Counted from the stretch's first letter, positions 1-22,865 are shown. The stretch is DNA of 64,000 nt from Apteryx mantelli (GCF_036417845.1 NC_089978.1:141788288-141852287), one strand, 5' to 3'. Notes: a model not told the origin generated them from the letters alone. Translations and numbers: made by a program.

Positions 1-1193
1 TAGCTTAAATAAGGACTTCAATTCACCCTTTCTACTTAAAAGAGCACTGAATTATTTCAGTTTGATTTTCTTTAATTGTATCGTTTTTATTGCTGTTTGT
101 GTTACTCTCTGTGTTCTTCTTTTCCAAATAGTGGTAGCTTCTCGTGTTTGGGGATGTTCCACCATTTGATTATTCTTTGCTTTCCTCCTCAAAATCACCC
201 TGTGTGCCTTTCTGAACTGCAGTCCCAGAAGGAGTAATTTGGGAGAAGTGCAAGTTGTCTCCTCCGTGGTGATACGGCCACTGTAGCCTACGCCCCTGTG
301 GCTCCGAGGGTGGGGATGAAATGAGGGAGAGGAGAGGCACTTTGGTGCTTGGGTCTCTTTGTGCCGCCAGGCTGAATGGATTTATTATGCAATCTTCTCG
401 CCATCAAGGCGACGTGTGGTCTCACAATGGAACAAGAGCTAACATAATCCAGATATTTTCTCAGAGCAAGTTTAGTACCAGGCCAAAAGGGGGGAGGAGG
501 AATGGGGGATATGAGCTTAAAAAAAAGGAGGGGGTGATGAGGGGGAATTCCACACTTACTTACTACATGAGATTAACAGTTACTGTAGTAAATGTTAAAT
601 AACAGCTAACAGCTGTGTTGAGATAGTGGAACTTGACTAGATGGAGCAGATTTTTTGTCATTTTAAAACAATTCTGACTGAACAGAGTTTTTGAGGGCAC
701 ATAACTAGACATTGAGTCACTGTGCATCCATCTGCAGCACATTACATCTTTCTAATGTTTTCTATACAATTATTGTTGAACATTAAAAAGAAAGTGAGCC
801 ATCAGTTGTGTATGCAGTCATGCTGCAGGAAAGGGGGAGTAGCAGAAAAGTATGTTGACTTTAAATGACAACCACTGAAGACCTACTGCAGCCTAAAAGA
901 GTGGTGTTACTATGCTGAAATGAGGAGGGAGTAAAAGAATTGTGCTTCGACACCATGCACGTTTCTGTGTCCTGTTATTCTTTGTCCACTGAGAGCCCAT
1001 TGCCATGAGCCTGCATCAGTCACATGAGGCTCAAGAATGTCTCCAATGACTGCAGAGGGTGCAGGGGGTGGAAGTTATCTTGTGACATGGCACATTCATC
1101 AGGCAGCCAAGCTCTTCTTGTCCTTACCTGTCCTGATCTGCTGTTTGTTCACCTTGATTTTTTATTTCTGTCTGTTTGCTTGATTTTTTAAAG
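1..1193 (+). other. LRP6: LRP6 intron (partial, upstream of first visible exon)
   Basis: This is non-coding sequence ending in a pyrimidine-rich tract and an AG acceptor at 1192-1193. I see no coding exon in it; the short open frames here have no recognisable domain. It holds a purine-rich, A/G-run stretch around 490-550. The assignment to LRP6 follows from the exon that begins at 1194 in phase 1, so the preceding LRP6 exon must lie left of the window. Confidence 0.8.
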
Positions 1194-10112
<8,919 letters not shown>

Positions 10113-11154
10113 GGGCCAGCCCCCCCCTCTATTACCTGCCTCCGCCACCAAAGTGTAAATACAAAATGTTCTGCTGGGGAGGGGGGAGGGAGCCCTCAGC
10201 GAGGTAGGACAGTGTACAGATAAATGTTATTAAATGGGGTGGAGGAATACTGGAGATATTTGTATAGAAGAGAAAAAAAAGGATATTTATATATTTTCTT
10301 AAACAGCAGCTGCTGCTTGTGCCATAAGAAGAGAAATTTTTGTATTGAAAAAAAAAAAAAAGACCCAGACATTTGTACAAAAAGTTTTTATTTTTGCAAA
10401 TGGAACACAAAAACATGCCTTAATCCAGTGAAGTGACTGAGCACATAAGGAAATGGAAGGACCAGGAGGTGTCATTTGTCCAGCAAGATCAGATGTGGGG
10501 TTTATCAATACCAAAAATGTTTAAAGTTATTAATAATAAAGAAGTCCGTCTCAGAGCAGCATACCATAGATACTTGGAAGTAGCCAAATAACCTCTATGT
10601 TAATTATGGAGGGCCAGCAATTAAAGTTAAACTTGAAGAAAATGCAGTCAGGACAGATATTAACCTTACACAAAGGGCTTTATGTTTTCTACTGGAATAC
10701 AGCAATCATAGCAGTGAATCCAGAAAAACAATCACAGACTTTTTAAAATTAATACACCTCTGTTTGTTCTTAATGCATTTACAGAACTGCACCATTCAGA
10801 GCTGTCCTTGCTTCTGGGATTTCAATGATTTCATGGGGTATATTTTTCAATTTGTTTTTCTTATTGTATAGCTTTTCCTATCCTTTCTACATCCTTTCCT
10901 CCTTTCTGTGTCACTTTAAATCATAATATCCTTATTTAAAGTACTGCTAGAACTGGGCTGCTGTAAATTCTTCCTTTTTTTTTTTCTTCCTAATTAGCAT
11001 TGTCATACAGTGAGTGTCATGCTATACTTTGCTTTGTTCATTTTGCCAGCACAGTAGGTTTCTGTTTTGTACCAGGTCAGTGTGATTTTCACATGATTGA
11101 CAAAGGTAATATGCATATACCTGAGTGATTTCTAGTCCCTTAAAAAAAAAAAAT

Positions 11155-11370
11155 TTTTTTTTGACCTAGTGCCCACAAATGTCAAATATTTTTATACAAC
11201 ATATAATATAGACAGCATATTTATAAACTATAAATTTAACCATGGATTGTTAGTTTTGCTGTAAATGAATAATATATCCTTGCAGTACTTTCAGTGTATA
11301 TTGATATCACAGTATACAAATCATATATATATAAAACATATATATATAAAAAATATATTATTTTTTCCTA
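11155..11370 (+). repeat. A/T-rich low-complexity tract in LRP6 3'UTR
   Basis: The tract has an A-run followed directly by a T-run near 11140-11162, then repeated TATATATA(AAA)CATATATATA segments around 11320-11360. It is simple sequence with no element recognised. Confidence 0.7.
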
Positions 11371-12418
11371 GTAAGGAAGCATTTAACTTTCAGTGGAGCA
11401 ACTTCCCACAGGAAATATATGTTTTTTTCATTGGAAGGATTTCCTTTGTTGTATTAGCTGCTCATGATTTCTGTTAGGCAAAACCGGTTTTCTCAGTATG
11501 ATTTTGACATACCTCCTCTTTTGCATGGTGTGAGTTTAATACCTTAGTATTAACCACTGTGAATGTCAAATTTTAAGATATTCTTAACTGAACCATTTTA
11601 TATTTGCATTCTCTATTTTTGTATTTTTTCTTGTTTAGCCCCTTCTCCTTTCAGCCTCACCATGGTGATTTTGAAAGGGAGAGTGTATAATCAAGTAAAA
11701 ACACTATCTGTGTAGGTTGAGGAGCAACTTAGGATATCATTAATCTCTCTTTGACTCCAGTGCAGTGTTTTGAATTTGCTTTGACTGTAGTGGAGTTCAC
11801 AGTATGCCTGATCTTGGATGGCATTATGCATTTACAACTTCTGTTGACTTTAAATCCATGTTGAAGGTGCTCGATGCCTTCAAAGATCAGCCCTCTAAAT
11901 CTTCCTTTCAAAACAGAGGTACTGAGGAGCTTCTGCCTTGTAGCCTCTGGGCACAGGATGGGTAAAATACTCTTCATAGGTACCATTCTGTTTTTATTGT
12001 TCTCTGTTGCTTATTTCCCAGCCAGTTTCAACCAAAAGAGAAACAGGCTGAAAAAGTGGCATGGGCTTTAATTCGGACTATTGACAGAATTAGTAACAAA
12101 TGATTCTTGCTAGTGCTGCTGCTCATCTGGAGTACTGGAGCCTCCTTTGGTTGCAGCTCTGAGAAAAACAATGATGTTTGAAATTCCAGCTGTAATAACG
12201 GGTCTTGCTAATAGTCAAAGATACCCAAGGCAGTTACAGTTGATCTTTAGATCTGGTGCGCTAAGTTTTTTGCCCAGCTTCATTCTAGGTATCTAGGATT
12301 TCTGGTAGCTGTTCTTCTGGCTCTTCCTTGATGGTGAAGAAGCTTGTTTGTGTTCTCCAGCAGGATGGACGTGGAGGGTATTGCGAACTATAAGGGAACT
12401 CGAATCCATTTATATGAA

Positions 12419-12452
12419 GGGGGGGGGAGGGCGGGCATGGTGGGACGGGGGG
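12419..12452 (+). other. G-quadruplex motif in LRP6 3'UTR
   Basis: On the sense strand there are runs of G9, G3, G3, G3 and G6 separated by loops of 1, 1, 6 and 2 bases. This fully satisfies the standard four-run G4 pattern. Because it lies in the transcribed strand of the 3'UTR, an RNA quadruplex is possible. A function is only inferred. Confidence 0.75.
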
Positions 12453-13369
12453 CATTGAGGCTGGCATGCCAATGAGAATCGAAGCTTGTACGTTGTTTAC
12501 ATTTTTTAATGTGCAGCATTCCGTGTGGGGTTCACATGTGGAAACTTGCACTAATGAACTCAGAAGAATATTGCATTGTTATATCTCAGTCCAAGTGCTT
12601 GTACTGTGATGGCAATGGTCTCTTCTTGCAAAATACTTTTTCAGTGTGCCAATTTCTGTTTGAAAAATTCTAAGGTGGTTCAGCTTAAGGAGTGGTATCC
12701 TCTTTCCGGTGCAGTTGGACTGCCTCACTGAGACTTCCTCTTGGAATGGTCTTGCTGTAGGTAAATCTTAAGTGTGTCTGCAAATGGACTATGCTGTCCA
12801 AGTTCTGTGCTAGTTTATGTCCAAATGTGACTCAGTTGAAGCCAATGGAGCGGGCACACAATTCAGCTTAGAATTTGATCAAGTCTCTCTGATAGATATA
12901 TTTCACTTTGGGCATCAGGTACTTTGAGTGATCTGCCACTGGGAGGTTCATGTGAAGAGGGGAAAGTGGACAAGCTATGTTCTTCCACTGAAGATGACTG
13001 GTGTAGGGAGCAGGCTCTTTCTTGTCTGTATTAACCGAGGAATTTATTAAGTGGAAAGCCAAGGTCTGACTTTGCAAGTACAAATATTTTCCCAGTGATT
13101 CTAGAGTAAAATTCTGAATGAGCTGATGATCTGTGAAGTTCCTGTTAGGCAGATATCTAAATTAAAAAAGCAGTGATGCAAGTTGTCTGTGCACCTGACA
13201 TATTCCCAGTGAATAGCCATAGACTGATTGAAAACTGAGACTGAACAATTTATCTCTCTGCCATTGAGCCAGTCATGATTCGTATTCTGTCCTTCCCTCC
13301 GTGAGGGTCATGGTCTCTGCTGCTTCTCAGATTGACTGAGATGTTAGGACTGTAGATAACACACAAATG

Positions 13370-13480
13370 TCAATTCAGGAGATACTTAAGTGAGTGCATA
13401 GCATTAGCATGTAAGTAGTCTCATTGATGTCAATGAAACTGCTCATAATCTTTAAGCTAAGCACAAATGTCCTTATCTTG
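13370..13480. repeat. Imperfect palindromic repeat (MITE-like remnant)
   Basis: Two arms around an almost self-complementary centre (AGTCTCATTGATGTCAATGA, 13417-13436) read as inverted copies: CTTAAGTGAGTGCATAGCATTAGC on the left, and GCTCATAATCTTTAAGCTAAGC on the right. Such long imperfect palindromes with a CATTGA(A/T)GTCAATG centre are widespread in sauropsid genomes and are generally regarded as non-autonomous DNA transposons. The family name was not verified. Confidence 0.55.
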
Positions 13481-15562
13481 CATCATCAGACACATATGCA
13501 GTAGAGGACTTAACACAAGTACTCATTGTGCAGTTTTTACCTGAAAGTGTTCATAGCTTAGAGTTTGGGCATGGTAAATAGCTGGCACATTGAATTAGGG
13601 AAGGAACAGTTCATTGTAGTTTAAAAAATGTGATGGACATGAGCATAAAGTTTGAGTACTAGCCATTGCATGTTCAGCAGGAGCTTTGCATGCTTAAATG
13701 ACAAAATTAATAAGACCTATTCTTGCCTTTTTAAATTATACCTGCCATGTCATGCTGCATACATTTCATACCCTCCTCAAGAACACTTGTCACTTTTCCA
13801 CTGCTTTTGTATATCAAGATATTTGTTTGAAAAGAACTCAGATAAGATAAATGGAATATTAACCTAATATTTGCATTTGAAATAAAGAATGGTTTCCATG
13901 AATACGAACTCATACAACCTCTGCATATAAGTTAAATGAAATATTTTTTACAGTAATGCAATATATGCAAATGAACCAGTTGATATCAAAGGATTCATTT
14001 TGCTCTGAGGAGCTGTATCTTTTAGTGTTGTAAATTCCAAATTACTGCCATAACATTCCCACATTTGTGCTTGTACAGGTATGTGTATGCAGGTACACGT
14101 ACCTTTGGTAATGTGAATTTAACTAAAGCTAATAATTTTCTCTCATCCATTCACATTCACATCCCAGCATTGGCAGATTCTGCCTTGCTGCCTTTCAAAG
14201 TGCTAATGCTGGGTACTGTTGTGCTGTCTCATGTAAGCTCAACTTCTTCAGTCTAGGTTGTAGGACAGACAGCAGAATACTTGCTACTTTAAACTTGAAT
14301 AATGAATGCTCTGCCATGCTTGACAGGAGAGGAAGTACACTTTTGGTGCTGTGCCATTACTTATTGGATTCCATTCTGTAGATGACTAGAGTTCTGTGTT
14401 TTCCGCAAATATATACAAATCAATCTGTTGTAGTCCTAGCCTAATTTTGAAGAAAAGTGCACCCAGACTGCTTGATGTGATAGGTGCTACAATCCACTGC
14501 AAGTGAAGGAGCATGCGGAAAATCCCTATTTATTGCATTAATGGGCTTTGCTGTCCCCAGTTTGTGCATTGCTTCTCTATTTATTATATCCGATTCTCTA
14601 GAAATGGGTGGTGTGCAAGTCTTAAATACAGATTCATTTGCTTTACTTTAAAAAAGTTAAGCCTGTGTTTGTCACACAACACTGTTACGGACAGAATCTG
14701 CTTCTGAATGTCTACCTTGCATATTGCAGATTACTATTTTTACAAAAAAAAAAATAGCTGGTTCATTGGGTGCAAAAATAACTTGAACCTTGTTATTCAG
14801 AAATAGCTTTCTTTAGGCATGGGTTTTTTTAATTGCATTGTGGTGGGGATATTGCTTGAAAATTAAACTTTAACTTAATTGAAAGGTGGCAGATGCACCT
14901 AGAAAATGAATTAGGAATGACCCAGTAGCTTGAAAATGGGTGCAAAGATTCCATTACTTTCTAAAAGAAGTAAAATAAAATAGCATACTGATCTAAAATA
15001 GGCAATTTTCTTTTGTAATCTTCTTTAAAAAGGACAGATCAATGGGTGATGCTGGAATAACATTTATAGGGACTGGGTGATCCGCTCCAACAGCAGGGCA
15101 GAGTAAGTAAACTGTCTATATTAGATTCAGGCCAGTGATTGTCTTAATAGAATAGCTGCTTGTGATGATGAAGCTATCCGAGAGCAGTCCTGTTCCCCTC
15201 TTGTAAATGAACAAGGAGCAGCTTTGAAGTCCTGATTAAAATGGCTGTAGCCTTAAGCCAGGCAGTTAAGAGTCAGTGAGGGAAAAATGAAAGTGTCTTT
15301 TTGTAAAGAGGATACCACCAGGCTTAAGCTGAACTAGCCTTGTTTGCAAGTGAAGGATCTGGTGCTGCTTTCAGATTTTTAATCTTGTTTTGTTTGTTCT
15401 TTTTTGTAAGCTTTAATCACTGTTTGTCATTGTCTTAAAGCCAGCTGGTGTCTCTTGTTCATCAACTTTGGTACGATGGTGCTTTGCAAGGATGTATTTA
15501 TATTATAATGACCAACATTTGGTCAGCCCTATTCACTCATTCACTAACTTTTTTTTTTGTAA

Positions 15563-15568
15563 AATAAA
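15563..15568 (+). terminator. LRP6: Polyadenylation signal AATAAA (LRP6, candidate)
   Basis: The canonical hexamer is followed within 30 nt by a GT-rich element (TTGTAAGGTGTAT). It is the first of two strong signals at the end of the long 3'UTR. Confidence 0.6.
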
Positions 15569-15664
15569 GTGCTTTACTTGTAAGGTGTATATAAACCTTG
15601 TACAAAAATCCTTTCCAATTATTACTATAAACTGAGTTGTAACAAATGAAATGTTGATTTTTAT

Positions 15665-15670
15665 AATAAA
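15665..15670 (+). terminator. LRP6: Polyadenylation signal AATAAA (LRP6, distal candidate)
   Basis: A second canonical hexamer lies about 100 nt beyond the first. It is followed by G-rich and then T-rich sequence (GGGGAGGGTGCTGTTCATTTTATTT), a good downstream element. Confidence 0.55.
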
Positions 15671-17543
15671 ACTAAGAGTGAAAAAGGGGAGGGTGCTGTT
15701 CATTTTATTTCAGCATCTGGAGGAAAGGTAATTAAAGGTAGAAGTCCATGCGTGTGTTTGCTCTCCATAAAAGCCAGAATGTGCTCAACTTTCTAATGCT
15801 CTAGGCCAGCTCTGCAGACAGTGATGCATTTGCAAGAAACACATAGTTGACTTCAAGCAGTTCTTTGATACAGTTTAAAGCTAAAAGTCTCCCGTTTTAA
15901 TCACTTAGCTTGGTTTACCAGATAATACAAACCAGAGAATTATACCAATTCTGTATCAGACCATAGAAACAATGATTCTTTTGGAGAATGCTGGTATTTA
16001 AATCTATAGCTAAGTGTTTACAATGACAGACATGGGGGGGGGTCAGTTTTAACTTTAAAATGTAAAACAAAACAAGTCTCCCACTCCTTCACCCCCAGAG
16101 CACAGTGTTGACGCTGTAACAAAGAATCGGATGGGAAGCAGTTCTCAATTTATACCTCTGCACAGAAATTCCCACTCCACTTGAGTGCACTAGTTGTGAA
16201 TAAGATACGTCTTTGTATTAGTGTGGATTTGGCTATACTAAGATTCTTGTTTTATGTTTTCAGTTGTTCTATATGGAGGCATGGACAAGTCATGTATCAC
16301 AGCCTATATTAGTAAAACGGCCTACATTTATCAGTCTCACAAAATATTGTGAAAATAAATGCTACTCTTATCAAATAAGGTGATATTCTGCATTTATTCT
16401 TCCATGGAAAATGAACCATTAGTTTCAAGCTGATGGGCATAGCGCCCATTCTTCTTTTTCTCTTTTCTCTTTTTTCTCTCTTTTAAAATGCCAGTTAGAA
16501 GTTGCTCCTGAGCTACAGAAGACTCACCGTCTATCTTTTTTCTTTAAATGATTGTGGCTACCTTTTTACACAGCCAGTGCAGCTGTAATATGATAGACGT
16601 CAGTGTGTAGCATTCATGTTCTTTGGGATTCCCTGATTGTTGGTCTTTGCCAGGGATAGATGTTAGATATCATGGAGCATCTCAAATGTAGTTCTCCAAG
16701 ATAGTATGGATGGTGTGGAGTGTGCAGTATGGATGGACATCACAGAGAGCAGAATCAGCCCTATCCAGTTAGCCACTTGAGTTGAATCTTGAGGGGGAAA
16801 AAAAGCACTTTAGAAGGAGAGTATAGATCAGGAAACAAAAGTAAGTTGTGCTTCAGCTGCAGCTCCACCATGTGTCTTTACTGTGCCTCTCCAGAACTAG
16901 CTGAACTGCTGAAATCATGTTTAGTAGGCACCCAAGGGACAGCAGGTATAGTAAGGACACTGAGGTATTTTTCATCATTTAAAAAATATTCCCTGCCTCT
17001 CTTATAAAAGACCACTTGGAAGCCTGAAATGGATCGGGTTTTCTTAGCATGATTATGTGTCATCCCTCACACCTGTACACATGAGCAGGGGTGACTGCAA
17101 GTGCTGGAATCCTGCTATTCATTTTATATTAGGGAAGGAGAAAACACACTGTGTCTTTTTTTGGTAGGGGCAAGGAGAAGGACATTTCTTTAAGAAGATA
17201 AAAAATTGAAGTTTTGGGATCCACCAACACTGGCAGCACTTCCCTAAGAAGCTGAGAATGGGAACTCACATGCTTGTTCCTGGAGGGGAACTGTCAGACT
17301 CGTTTAACCTGTTTCCCTAAGGAGATTTTGTAGCTAGATGAGAAACATTTGCATGGGAATAAATGCGTGCTTGGTGGAGCTGCCTGTTGAAAAGTAGGCA
17401 CCTTAAAGAGAAAGTTTAACCTTGAATCAAATCTGCTGTCAAATTATAGTTTATAACAACGTATGCAGTATCTTTTCCTGCATCACTTTTTTTTGCACAT
17501 CAGGTTGGGAACACAAGATGTATATTGCTGGGCCTAGTGACTT

Positions 17544-17565
17544 AAAAAAAAAAAAAAAAAAAAAA
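17544..17565 (+). repeat. Poly-A run (A)22
   Basis: There are 22 consecutive A bases with no recognisable retroposon body upstream. Confidence 0.85.
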
Positions 17566-20500
17566 CTTGTTTCTCCTGTAGGAACTACATGTCTCAGTAG
17601 GCAAGCTTTACCTTGCATTGCCCATACCCTAGTTCATCCCAGGGAGATCTATGATGGCAGCTCAATGTAGATTCCCTTTTTATAGGAGAAATTATGAGCT
17701 GACAGCACTCTCCTGCTTGCACCCTCCTTTCCACACAGAAATGGCTTAGCAGGAGAATATCTCCTGTCTTGGGTTATCCAGCTTGGCTTGGCACAGCTAT
17801 AATCTTTCTCCAGCTCTGCTTTAACAACAAGATACCTTCTTCTTAATTTCAGAGAGGGATGCTCTACAGAAAATATGGAGTTTGCTTGTCTGGAGGCATG
17901 TGAAGAATATTGTTTGGGTCTGAGAAGATGGAAAGATTCTCTGTGCTCTCTGTTTGCTAGTGTTGCTGAAAATCTTAGCCCTGTCTGCTCGCCAAGGAAT
18001 TGATAAACATCTTGGCTCAGGACTGGTAACCCACCAAGCATATGGTTAGAGAGGAATGACCAAGTAAGCTGTCATGTGTGTGAAGGGGAATTAGGAACAT
18101 GGAGCATGGAAAAGAGGTGGTGCTTGAGGATGATGCAGTGTCAGAAGCCTAGAGAATAAAGGATGTGGGGTGTATGGTAGGAAGGGAATTGGGAGCGTAT
18201 GGCAATGGCAAGAAAGGATGAAGTTGTAGATGGCTCTCTGAAGGCACACAGCAACGCAGCACTGGCAGGAAGACTCAGTTCCTCAACGCTGCCATAAGAA
18301 TGATATGACTGATTGGCAATGTGGGGACCTAAAAACAAATAATCTGGAATGAGTGAAGAAAGTAACAGGTTGAGCAGAGAAAATGAGCCAGAGAACTCCA
18401 GTAGAAAGGAGGAGCTCTGTGTTTCCTTGTACTCCATCCCTATTGTATTCTTCTGTGCTGTGAAGGAAACAGTCATTAGGGGTCTGATTCCCGTGGGGCC
18501 GGGCAAGTTCAATTAAGGTAAAAGGAGGAGGGAGCAAAGGGAAAATCTAGCAGAAGCACCTGCCATTATCGCAAATATACACCCATGCTACAGCAGGCAG
18601 AAGAGAATGAATGCAGGAGAACAGGAGACATGAACACACACCCTCTCCCACCTCCACATCTCATACAGGGCGCGAGTGAGGGAGAAGAGGCGTGCTAAAA
18701 TAGCCCAGAGTGCTCCCTTGCATTCATGCACATAGATGAGCATCTCCCAACTTTTTCCCAGACTAGTTCCCTTTAAAAACAAGCAAAGAACAGTTGAGGA
18801 ACTTGCTTAAATAACTCCTGCTGTCTAGCTCCATCCTCATGGGCAAAATCCATCTGCTGTTTATGCTAGGTGGGTGCCAGGTGTTTTACACAGCCACTTT
18901 CTGTCCAACATGGCTTGCAGAAAATATATAAATGGCGAAGTATGGTAGAGATAAGATTGGGAAATTCAGTAAATTGCTCCAAGAATGTCTTTTTATCATA
19001 TGTATTTGTTTTATTTTGGGCAATGTAGCAGCCATGAGACTGGTACAAAGACAACGGGAGAAGAGTACTCTTGCTACACAGCCTGGGAATTGTTCAGGAA
19101 ATACACATCAAAATGGTATGATCAAATGAGGGTGTAATAAGAGCCAAGGCTGATGTTGATCTGAGCATAGAGTCTGAGACAGGAGAACCAAGTGCTGGTA
19201 CCCTGGGCACTAGGAAAAATAATAGAGGGAATGAAGAAGGGGAAAGAAGGGAAGAAGAGCCACAGACTGTGTGGCAGATAGTGGGATGTGCTTTGAGGTG
19301 AATCACAGGAAGGTACCAAGGCTGGATAGGTGCAGCACTGGGGCAGGCCATGTGGAGACTTTAGTCAGTGAGAGCAGCTTGGCTGCTTTTGTGGCCTTGG
19401 AGAAGAGCTATGTTTCTCTGTGCCTTTGTGTGGTCTTAAGAGTGGGAAGAGAAGATACCCTGAAATGAAAAGGCTGTCCTGAAGGGAGCTCGGAGGAGCC
19501 TCGGAGCAGCTGCCTTCCTCTTGGCACCTTGGCAAAGGTGGCTGCATGTGGGGCAGAGGGGAAAGGCAGGGCTTCACAGCTGAGGGAGACAGGGATAATC
19601 CGGTGAGATGATCTGTTTTCTGTTTGGATCCTTTCCATCTGATACGTTTGGCTTCACAGTAAGCCAGTCATGTTTCCTTCGTGTCCTGAAGACTGTATGA
19701 TGCTAATTTGTATGCTATTGCTAACCTGGCGAGTTAGAAAACATCATTGCTCGAGGGCCCCTTTGCCTTCCTCTTCTGACATGGGACTTTCTCACAGGGT
19801 CAGCTAATCCTTCCTCTGAACTGCCCTGCCTACATTTTTCATGATTAAAGGTTCAGGGCACTATCATGCTTACAGAAGTTATCAGTTGCCAGCATTTGAG
19901 GCTGGCTGGAGGAAAGTAGACCAGACCCGGGAAGAGAAGACAACAGGGAGACATGAACTGGGCACCACGAATCCGCGTAGGCATCCTCGTGCACTGTGAG
20001 CCCTTTGTCTCATCTGAGGCGTCCCCTTCCGACAAGCCCCACTCAGCCCCAGTGCAGCATCTCGCTTAGACCTGTTGACGATTGTGGAAAGTGTTGTAAA
20101 AATCTCATGCACACGGTGCCTATGCACTGTCTGCTTCCTGTGCTTCACCTCCCCTGGTCCTTATTATGTGGAGCATCTAACGAAAAGCAGCTCGTGGCTT
20201 CCCAGGGTATTTCATGTCCTTTTGCGATGCATTCCCTGACTGAAGCAGCTTTTGCCCTGGCTGTGAAATCACAATCGCTTGCCGTGGCAGGGAGCGGGGT
20301 GTGGCTGACACGGTTATTTGGCTCCAGGTGGGAAGTCAGCAGCAGATGAACTCAGGAGATAAAGATCCAGATTTTGTGCAAATACACTCTGCATTGAAAA
20401 GCAAAGGAAGAAAGGATCAGAAAATGACCCCTACTGTGGACAGGAGGAAAACTTGTAAATGCACTTTTTATTAAAATTGCTCAAGAGGTAATAGCTATTT

Positions 20501-22797
20501 TAAAAAAATCCATTGGTGTGTTCTTCCTAACTTCAACTTTTTCAAGCATTCTCTGTTTGCTGGTGATTCTTTCTTCTACACCACTTTCTCCTTTCCATCA
20601 CGGGGGTGTTTTGAGCAACTTTGCCATGGCAGCATGACGATGCTGATTCTTTAGTGTGCTGGTGCTGCTCTGAAGCACAGCTCTTAGCCGTGAATTGCTT
20701 TACAAAAGAGAAACATTTTCAGATGCTTCTAAGAAATTGTTCCACAAGCAGCAATAATAATGAAGAATAATTTTTTTTTTAATGCATTTCTCTCTCCAGT
20801 CCTCCCAGTGCAACGCCCTCACACCCTCTCCCACACTGCCTCTGAATCCTGCCCACCTCCCTGAAACCCCTTGGCTCCCTTGTTTCCGTGCTGCCCCAGG
20901 CATGAGCGCTGACCGCGGCCAGTGTCCATGTGCCCCTCAGCTGAGGGGCCTCATCTGAAGACACGTGATACGCGTGTGCACAACGGCCAGTTCAGCTGTG
21001 TCCTGACCTGCTTCTCTGTGGCATTAGGGATCCTAACTGTCTCCTCCATTCACATCCCTCTACCTCCCTAAAAAAGAAAAAAACACCCAAACTCTAAAGT
21101 TAGACACAGGTATGGGCTTGTCAGTCAGAGGAGAATTTGTTCATCATAGAAAGCATCATAGAAAGGGTTGCTGTTGTTTTTTTCAAGTCTTTGTAGAAGA
21201 TCTGTTTCTTTGTGCCAGTGCAGAGTGAAGGGGAACAGGTGGGAAAGGGAGAGCTGGATTTTCTGCCCTTTCAAGAGACTTTGCTCCTTTTACTTTGTGC
21301 ATGTTTTGCTCCCTTCGCATCTGCTGTTTGAATCATCCTGCAACTTTAGATGCTTTCAGAAAAGGAGAAGCAAGTAGAGAGACAGGAGAAGTGATCCTCC
21401 GGTCCCTATTGCTAGCTTCCTTGAATTCATTTGATGATAGTAATAAAACCTATCTCTTTCCATGACTGTAAAAGGCAATGGACGAAGCACCTGCAGAAGT
21501 AACAGAGCTTGGTGATTCAGATTCACAATTTACTGCAGGCTCTCAGAGGCCTCTGACATTTGTTCTCAATTACTGGGTATTCGTCTTGCTCTTGCGCATG
21601 ATTAGCTGCTGCTGCTGTAACCAGGTACTCGGTGGATTTGGTCTCCTGACTCCAGCAGGCCACTAGGAGCCAACTGTAAATAATGAAAAAGCTTGTTTCA
21701 GAGAGGGGGTTATTTTTGGCAAGTCACTGGCTTTTATTACGTAGTTGCATGAGAACACTTCATATTTGAAATGATCTCTGGACAGTTGTTTTCCTGTGTT
21801 ATTTTGTGATATATAAGGGTTTGGGAAAAAATAAAAAAGCAGTATAAGCAAGGATCATGTTAAATGGGAAGACCTGCCCCCATCTGCCCAAAGGTACTTT
21901 ACTACTTTAAACCCAAAATTCCTTAGAAGGAATTGAATTTCACATGCATCATTGAGAGTAGGAGTCTATTCCCCTCCCTCAAACTGTTACTGATGCATTA
22001 CAACTGTGGTGCTAGTTTTATATTTAATGATTCTTCCAAACAGAATAGATTAGTAATCTGATGCATCTTTTACATCTTTAAGATGTGTTTTTTATATGAA
22101 CCTAGAAGAGCTCAATATCTATTTGTAATTACAACCGCCTCCACTTTTTCCATTGCAATTTTTTCAAGAACCAATATATATACAGCTTTTTTTTAACGTA
22201 TTATTTTGTCTCTGTATGTGCCCAAAGAAGCTGACAGCCCATCAACCTTGTCACCTTGGGAACAAGTAAAATACTCAATGCTGTAAGACCTATGAGTGTA
22301 CCAATCTTCATCAGCCCTTGGGCTTCTAGGGACACAGACCCTGAGGCCGTAAGGTAATTAGCTGACTTACTTTCACGCTGAGACACTTGATAATGTAAGT
22401 ACAGAATCATCATGACTGAATTGCAAACTCAAGTGCATGCTACCAATGGCAAATTTGTTGCTACAGTGGTTATTAGCCTGTTTTGGCTGAGGCTCTATTG
22501 GAAGATAAAATAATATGACGCCTTCCATCCCTTTCTTTTGAAAAACAGTAGCAGCAGCAGAGGAAACAAGGCATTTCATTGGCAATTCACTGGTGATTGC
22601 AGTGATTTGCAGGTTTCCCTACTACTCCTCTCCGTATGAGAGACCCTGGTCTTGCTGTCCATAGGGATATATCTGCACATTTCATTGCCTTGTCTTATAG
22701 TCTGTCCAAGCTGTTCACTTGCTGCTGTCACTGCCAGGGACACAAACCCCTGCCCATAAGGGATGTGGGGTAGCTCCCTTGAAGGACCCAGTGGCTA

Positions 22798-22865
22798 AGC
22801 ACAGGGGTTAAGTAGTTTACTCAGTATCATGTGAGGCAGAGGGAGAAGAAAAATGATCCCAGGCC
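22798..22865 (-). mobile_element. MIR-like SINE remnant
   Basis: The + strand reads like the reverse complement of the MIR core: GGGGTTAAGTAGTTTACTCA, then a CATGTGAGGCAGAG... stretch and a GATCCCAGG end. Compare the familiar GAGGTTAAGTAACTTGCCCAAGGTCACACAG...GGCAGAG. It is diverged, and the call rests on pattern memory. Confidence 0.4.

Larger units (their letters stand above)
10113..15690 (+). other. LRP6: LRP6 3' untranslated region (probable)
   Basis: No further coding sequence follows the stop. The stretch is AU-rich with many ATTTA-type pentamers and T-rich runs, as in long vertebrate 3'UTRs. AATAAA signals at 15563-15568 and 15665-15670 are followed by G/T-rich sequence, which suits a distal poly(A) site near 15590 or 15690. 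An earlier AATAAA near 10536 could give a short isoform. The exact 3' end needs transcript data. Confidence 0.7.
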
